Position numbers and translations under genes: made by a program. Of a stretch of DNA of 57,109 nt, positions 52,747 through 57,109 are shown in pieces (the first letter of the stretch is position 1; every line of letters starts with the position of its first letter). This stretch comes from Acidobacteriota bacterium. GTDB lineage: Bacteria; Acidobacteriota; Thermoanaerobaculia; Gp7-AA8. Location: assembly GCA_019247495.1 (NCBI GenBank), contig JAFAOU010000145.1, positions 1 through 57,109 on the forward strand, in the 5' to 3' direction. Under the pieces are notes generated by a model. The model was not told where the DNA came from, did not search any database, and saw nothing but the letters and a program-made list of their open reading frames with translations.

Positions 52747-53652
52747 TCACTTCGTCGCGCACGCGAGCAGCAGCGCTTCCTGTTCGAGCGCACGCGCGGC
52801 AGCTCTCGCGGCGAGCTCGTTGACGGTGAGCACCGGACATTCGCTGTGTTGCACGAGCCGCGCGGCGAACGTGCCGCGAATGACATCCGAAGTTCTGCGG
52901 CCGGCCGGCTCGGCAACGGCGATGAGATCGGCGTGCGCGGTTTTGGCCAGACCTTCGATCTGATTGCCGGCATGCTCGTCGCCGAGGAGCTTCAGCTCAC
53001 AACGCGGCGCCAGCGCCTCGGGGATCGCCTCACGCATCGCGAAGAGATCGGCCGCTGCCTGCTCGTCATCATCAGTCAGCGCTGCGCGGATGACGATGAA
53101 TCTCGCGTCCGGCGGCGCGATCCGCGCCGCAAAGGTGAGCGTCTCGATGCTGCTTTCACCGATGATTGGGCAAACGATCGTCCGAATGGAAGCCGGCGTG
53201 ACGGCATGCGGCGGGACCGCAATCACCGGCACCTTGGCGTAGCGCATCACGGCCTCGGTGACGGAGCCGATGATGAGCCGCCGGAATCCGGTGCGGCCAT
53301 GCGTCCCCATGACGATCAGGTCCGCTTCCGTCGCCCGCGCCTCGGCGAGAATCCCGTCGAGCGGCGGATCGACGCGGATGGCGATGTCATAAGGAACAGA
53401 CGGATCAACATTCGCCTCCGCATCAGCGCGCAGGTGATCCTGAGCGCGCGCCTGCAGGCTGACGAACGAGAACTCGTCCCACGCGCCGACCGTTGCCGTG
53501 AAGTCGATCGGCGGCACGAACGGATCAGCGTACACGATGGTGAGCTTGGCGCCCAACGCGCGAGCGAGACCGCTCGCATACCGCATCGCCTGGTCCGCCG
53601 TTTCGCTGAAGTCAGTGGGAACAAGAATGCGGTTGATTTTCCTGGCGGTCAT
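52747..53652 (-). CDS. Tandem universal stress protein (two UspA domains)
   Basis: A 301-aa cytosolic protein with two Usp domains. The first has NRILVPTDFSETADQAMRYA and the ATP-site motif GTHGRTGFRRLIIGSVTEAVMRYAKVPVIAV; the second (about 150-290) is degenerate, lacking a clear G-x2-G-x9-GS loop. GGGAGG precedes the ATG at 53652. First gene of a four-gene operon, with a strong Crp/Fnr box 68-83 nt upstream. Confidence 0.93.
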   Translation of the reverse strand: MTARKINRILVPTDFSETADQAMRYASGLARALGAKLTIVYADPFVPPIDFTATVGAWDEFSFVSLQARAQDHLRADAEANVDPSVPYDIAIRVDPPLDGILAEARATEADLIVMGTHGRTGFRRLIIGSVTEAVMRYAKVPVIAVPPHAVTPASIRTIVCPIIGESSIETLTFAARIAPPDARFIVIRAALTDDDEQAAADLFAMREAIPEALAPRCELKLLGDEHAGNQIEGLAKTAHADLIAVAEPAGRRTSDVIRGTFAARLVQHSECPVLTVNELAARAAARALEQEALLLACATK

Positions 53653-53719
53653 GGCGTGCCTCCCGAATGGACGATAGGTTCGGGACGCGCCGGCAGCGAT
53701 GACTGGGGTCATTCGGGGG

Positions 53720-53735
53720 TGTGATGTTTGTCACG
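53720..53735 (-). promoter_or_regulatory. Crp/Fnr-type box before the UspA operon
   Basis: TGTGA-N6-TCACG, full match to the core, centred about 75 nt upstream of the UspA start. Confidence 0.6.
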
Positions 53736-53798
53736 AGGTTGTGGATCGCGATCGGCAAGTGCCTCTGCGCGCTCGCCGGCGAAGCCGGCGTAAGGACC

Positions 53799-53944
53799 GT
53801 AGCCCACGCTTTCAAGCGTGGGTCAGCGGATCGTGTCGAATTGTGAGCCCGCCTTGGCGGGCGAGAGAACGCTTTCTTTCGCCCGTTAAAACGGGCTCAT
53901 GAATCAATGCGCGTTCGCTACCCACGCTTGAAAGCGTGGGCTAC
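53799..53944. repeat. GTAG-headed REP-like cluster with four hairpins
   Basis: GTAGCCCACGCTTTCAAGCG at 53799 forms a hairpin and is mirrored by the CTAC-ended copy at about 53918-53944. Between them lie two more stems (GCCCGCCTTGGCGGGC near 53847-53862 and GCCCGTTAAAACGGGC at 53881-53896). Occupies the 341-nt gap between the UspA promoter and the DtxR stop. Confidence 0.7.
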
Positions 53945-53993
53945 GGTTCTTGCGACGGCTACGCCGCCGGTTCAGGCGCCAAACCACCGCTTC

Positions 53994-54644
53994 TCACGCC
54001 GTGCGCACGTAAATCTCGCGGCCGATTTCGTCGTCGATTGCGATCGAGCTCGCGCCGCAGGCGACCACGCAACTCGGATTTCGGGCGATGAGGCGGATTT
54101 CGCTACCCGGCACGATTCCGAATGCCGCCAGGCGGTCGATACGCGAGAGTGTTTTCGGGGCGATGTAGGCGATCGATGCCGTCGATCCCACGGGCAACTC
54201 GGTGACGCGGCGGATCAGCGGCTCGACGCGCGTCGAATAGACGCGGCAACATTCGCCGGCCGGAACGGGCTTGCCGTGTGGACATGCCGGCGGATGTCCG
54301 AGGAATGCGCAGACGCGATCGACGACGGCCTCGGAGAGCATGTGCTCCATCTCGCACGCGGAGATCTCGGCGTCGTGCAGGTTCGTGCCGAGGGCCTGAA
54401 CGAAGAGGACTTCGGCGAGGCGGTGCCGCCGCACGATGCCGCGCGCGCGCGCCGCGCCCGAAGCGGAAAGTGTGAAGCCCGTGCCTTGATCGACGCAGCC
54501 GCTTGCGATCAGCGTGTCGAGCGCCGTGCGCAGTTCGGCGTCGCTGATGTCCATCCGAAAATCGCCGAACGCTGCCGGCGTCCGCGCTTCCTCGGTCGCG
54601 TACCAGAGGCGTTCCAGCACTTCATCCGTTGCCGCGTGAATCAT
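53994..54644 (-). CDS. DtxR-family metal-dependent regulator with FeoA-like C-terminus
   Basis: A 216-aa protein. The N-terminal helical/HTH region (about 1-65) is weakly conserved. The dimerisation/metal region has VRRHRLAEVLFVQALG and CEMEHMLSEAVVDRVCAFLGHPPACPHG with the expected Cys/Glu/His ligands. Residues 135-216 form an SH3-like FeoA domain (LPVGSTASIAYIAPKTLSRIDRLAAFGIVPGSEIRLI). Binds Fe(II) or Mn(II) and probably represses feoB at high iron. It overlaps the zinc-ribbon gene by 23 nt and ends the feo operon. Confidence 0.9.
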   Translation of the reverse strand: MIHAATDEVLERLWYATEEARTPAAFGDFRMDISDAELRTALDTLIASGCVDQGTGFTLSASGAARARGIVRRHRLAEVLFVQALGTNLHDAEISACEMEHMLSEAVVDRVCAFLGHPPACPHGKPVPAGECCRVYSTRVEPLIRRVTELPVGSTASIAYIAPKTLSRIDRLAAFGIVPGSEIRLIARNPSCVVACGASSIAIDDEIGREIYVRTA

Positions 54645-54828
54645 GAGTCACCCTCCGAAACAACTTCGTGAGCAGTCCGGCGATCCGTCCGCCGCCGACG
54701 AATTCATAGCCGCAGCGCGGGCAGCGCGTCATCTCGCATCCGCGCGAGAGCGGGCACGACGAGTGGCATCCGGCCGCGGCGAAATCGGTGCCGCACATCG
54801 GGCACTCGAAGCAATCGGCGTCCTTCAT
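54622..54828 (-). CDS. Small zinc-ribbon protein in the feo operon
   Basis: A 68-aa protein with two rubredoxin/zinc-ribbon knuckles, CFECPMCGTDF and CPRCGYEF, and two extra cysteines between them (HSSCPLSRGC). The C-terminus is basic. ATG overlaps the feoB stop (ATGA 54825-54828), so translation is coupled. May play a FeoC-like accessory role; inferred from position. The longer upstream frame lies in feoB and is ignored. Confidence 0.82.
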   Translation of the reverse strand: MKDADCFECPMCGTDFAAAGCHSSCPLSRGCEMTRCPRCGYEFVGGGRIAGLLTKLFRRVTHDSRGNG

Positions 54829-56882
54829 AGCGACACTCCGAAAAAGCGGAAGGCCACGTTCATCAGCGCACCGATCCCGAACGAGTAGACGACGATGAAG
54901 CCCGCGATCGCCCATCCCATCCGCGCGCCGCGCTCCTTCAGCATCACCAGCAGATTGGCGATGCACGGAATGAAGAGCGTGATCACGGTCAGCGCGATGA
55001 CGACCTGATTGGGATCGAGGTGTCCGGCCCGCTGCATTGCGTAGAGGCCTGCCGCGCCGTAGTCGCGCCGCAGGAAGCCGATCACGAACGCGTTCGTGGC
55101 TTCAGCCGGCAATCCGAGTCCGCCGATGATGAGCGGGCCGAGCGCGCGCTGCACGAATCGCAACGCGCCGGTGGCATCGAGCGCGTACAGCAGCAGCGTG
55201 CCGACGATGAAGAGCGGCACGGCTTCTTTGAGGTACCACTCGGTCCGCGCGGCGACTTTGATGATGATGTTCGACAGCCGCGGCACGCGCATCGGCGGAA
55301 TCTCGAGGACGAAGTCGCCCGGCTCTCCCGGCATGACGCGCGAGGCTGCCCATCCCGCCAGCACGATCGTGAAGAGCGTGACGCCGAGCCAGATCAACGT
55401 CGCCCACAGGCCGAGCGGGGCGAGCATGGCCAGGATCACGCCGAGCTGCGCGGAGCACGGGACGCCGAGCGCAAGAAGGAGCGTGACGATGGCCGCTTCT
55501 TTTTTCGAGTCGAGGATGCGCGTGGTGAGCGTGGCCATCGTGTCGCAGCCGAGACCGAGCACCATCGGCAGGACGGCCTTGCCGTTCAGGCCGATCTTGC
55601 GGAAGCCGCGATTGAGAATGACCGCCAGCCGCGGCAGGTATCCGGAGTCTTCCAGCAGTCCGAAAAACGTGAAGAACGTGATCACCACCGGCAGCACGAT
55701 GGCGATGGCGTAAGTGATGGCCATCGTCACGACGCCATACGGTCCGACGAAGAGATCGTGCGCGGTCTGCGCGAAGCGGCCGACAGCGCTAACGGCGTGG
55801 CCTGAGTACGCGGAGGTCATCACGCCGTCGGCGATGACGTGTTGATGCGGGAACGGCGCGATGGCGTCGATGCCGCGGATCGTCCACGGATTGATAAAAC
55901 GCTCGAACACCTGCCGCTGCATGAGATCGACGAGCGTTCCCGCACCGATCTTTCCAACCAGCAGCCACGCCAAGGCCAGCACGCCGATGAGGATGGGGAT
56001 GCCGAAGACCGGGTGCATGCAGATCCGTCCGATGCGGTCGCGGAAGCCGTCCTCGCGAAATGCCGAGGACTGGCGGAGCGAGGCCAGAAGCTCGTCGATC
56101 GCGGCGACGCGGCAATGCGAGATGAGAACGCTGATCGGACGCGCCAGGCCCCGCTGTGCAATGGCGCGGATGTCGTCGAGCTGCTCGAGAACGTTGGCTG
56201 GACACGATTCTTTCAGGAACGGTTTCAACGTTGCGTCGCCCGACAGGATGGCCAGCGCGATTCCGCGGCTTGCGAGCTCCGGTTTCAGCAATGCCTGAAT
56301 CGCGGTGACGCCGGCTTCGATCGCGGCGGTATAGGTCACGCGCATCGTCGCTTGCGTGGCGCGGGCGAGGTCCTTTTTCAGCTTGCTGAAGTTCCATCCG
56401 CGCAGCGCGGAGACGGAGACGACCGGAACGCCGATGGCGCGCGAGAGCGCAGCGACGTCGGGACCATCGTCGACGGAGCGCAGCTCGTCCGCCATGTTCA
56501 GCGCGACGATGAACGGCACGGCGTATTCGCTGAGCTGCAGCGTGAGAAGCAGCGTGCGGCGAAGGTTGGCGATGTCACCGACCTGCATGACATCGATATT
56601 GGGTTCTCTGATCAGCAGGTCGCGCGCGACGATCTCGTCCTGCGACTGCGGCAAGAGGCTATTGATGCCCGGCGTGTCGATGATGGAGCGCCGCTCGTCG
56701 CCGATTATCGCCGTGGCGGTCGTCATCTCGACGGTGGTGCCGGGATAATTGGAAACGGTGACGTAGCGATTGGTCAGGCGGGTAAAAAGGAGCGACTTGC
56801 CAACGTTGGGATTACCGACCAGCAACAGCGGCCGCGCCTCCGATTCGTCGATGAACTGCGCGTTGTTCGCAAGTTGAGACAT
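54825..56882 (-). CDS. feoB: Ferrous iron transport protein B
   Basis: A 685-aa protein. Cytosolic GTPase domain with G1 GNPNVGKS, G2 Thr in YPGTTVE, G3 DTPGI and G4 NMAD, then the GDI-like helical region and a polytopic membrane part with two gate repeats (VLPVVITFFTFFGLLEDSGYLPRLAVILNR and VPLFIVGTLLLYALDATGAL). Imports Fe(II), the dominant iron form at low oxygen. Heads the operon with the zinc-ribbon and DtxR-FeoA genes; the separate FeoA is apparently supplied by the regulator fusion. A Crp/Fnr box lies upstream. Confidence 0.95.
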   Translation of the reverse strand: MSQLANNAQFIDESEARPLLLVGNPNVGKSLLFTRLTNRYVTVSNYPGTTVEMTTATAIIGDERRSIIDTPGINSLLPQSQDEIVARDLLIREPNIDVMQVGDIANLRRTLLLTLQLSEYAVPFIVALNMADELRSVDDGPDVAALSRAIGVPVVSVSALRGWNFSKLKKDLARATQATMRVTYTAAIEAGVTAIQALLKPELASRGIALAILSGDATLKPFLKESCPANVLEQLDDIRAIAQRGLARPISVLISHCRVAAIDELLASLRQSSAFREDGFRDRIGRICMHPVFGIPILIGVLALAWLLVGKIGAGTLVDLMQRQVFERFINPWTIRGIDAIAPFPHQHVIADGVMTSAYSGHAVSAVGRFAQTAHDLFVGPYGVVTMAITYAIAIVLPVVITFFTFFGLLEDSGYLPRLAVILNRGFRKIGLNGKAVLPMVLGLGCDTMATLTTRILDSKKEAAIVTLLLALGVPCSAQLGVILAMLAPLGLWATLIWLGVTLFTIVLAGWAASRVMPGEPGDFVLEIPPMRVPRLSNIIIKVAARTEWYLKEAVPLFIVGTLLLYALDATGALRFVQRALGPLIIGGLGLPAEATNAFVIGFLRRDYGAAGLYAMQRAGHLDPNQVVIALTVITLFIPCIANLLVMLKERGARMGWAIAGFIVVYSFGIGALMNVAFRFFGVSL

Positions 56883-56919
56883 GGTCTCAGTGAAGGTACG
56901 CGCGGGATGGACATGGGGT

Positions 56920-56935
56920 CGTGATGATTGTCACC
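56920..56935 (-). promoter_or_regulatory. Crp/Fnr-type box before feoB
   Basis: CGTGA-N6-TCACC, centred about 45 nt upstream of the feoB ATG. Confidence 0.55.
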
Positions 56936-56993
56936 CGCGTATGTGACGTGGGCGCGAGATGGAAAAGGAAGAAGGCCAGGATTGGGAGCGCCG

Positions 56994-57009
56994 TGTGATG
57001 CGAATCACG
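56994..57009 (+). promoter_or_regulatory. Crp/Fnr-type box before the right-edge gene
   Basis: TGTGA-N6-TCACG, full core match, centred about 85 nt upstream of the ATG at 57087. Confidence 0.55.
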
Positions 57010-57086
57010 CGCGCTCGTGATCAACGGCATCGGTGAGTGTGCCGCGCCCGGGCGATCCTTCGCAGCGTCATGCGAGGAGAAACCAA

Positions 57087-57109
57087 ATGCACGATTTGAC
57101 CTTTGCGTT
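57087..57109 (+). CDS. Start of an unidentified gene (cut by window edge)
   Basis: AGGAGAAACCAA directly precedes an ATG, and the visible residues are MHDLTFA. Too short to identify. The strong ribosome site and the upstream Crp/Fnr box suggest an expressed member of the same regulon. Confidence 0.55.

Overview
This is a high-GC bacterial chromosome segment. Gene content resembles soil or subsurface Acidobacteriota-type genomes: a Ser/Thr kinase fused to a WD40-like propeller, a dockerin-bearing secreted dehydrogenase, several His-Asp pairs, a TonB receptor and many secreted repeat proteins. That placement is inferred from gene content alone, since there is no 16S rRNA gene here.

Region 1 (1-6.9 kb) is core chromosome: the start of gapA, mtnA with a small membrane protein, an NtrC-type sigma-54 activator coupled to a DUF192 lipoprotein, an M48 metalloprotease and a secreted sorbosone-dehydrogenase-like protein with a dockerin.

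Region 2 (6,948-27,590) is an integrated genomic island of about 20.6 kb. It sits in the initiator tRNA-fMet gene (6916-6992); a perfect 46-nt copy of the tRNA 3' end lies at 27545-27590, next to a tyrosine integrase. It carries a nuclease-NACHT protein that looks like an antiviral STAND NTPase, a modular secreted lipase with 243-bp internal repeats, two cell-envelope proteins, and an RHS-metallopeptidase toxin with a membrane protein as candidate immunity factor. It also has an array of four overlapping paralogous mini-HTH genes divergent from an XRE/TPR gene pair, a small secreted peptide gene facing that pair, an AEP primase split at a perfect -1 slippery heptamer, an excisionase-like protein, an unknown gene and the integrase.

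Region 3 (27.6-42 kb) returns to core functions: a LytS/LytTR two-component pair, a DUF4386 membrane protein, a TPR protein, the kinase-propeller, a NarL-type two-component pair, a SulP transporter, a DHFR-like reductase, and a GNAT fused to ADP-forming acetyl-CoA synthetase.

Region 4 (42-57 kb) looks like one regulon for low-oxygen or nitrosative and iron physiology. A Crp/Fnr regulator with FNR-like N-terminal cysteines and a CRP-like recognition helix (47287) and a CRP-like protein without a DNA-binding domain (48077) lie in the middle. Boxes of the form TGTGA-N6-TCACR precede the Cys-rich protein/acetyl-CoA synthetase unit, a radical SAM gene, a TonB receptor unit, the Crp/Fnr gene itself, a UspA-radical SAM-alcohol dehydrogenase-P-type ATPase operon, the feoB-zinc ribbon-DtxR/FeoA operon, and the gene entering the right edge. 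Intergenic GTAG-headed palindromes (REP-like) recur in regions 1 and 4.
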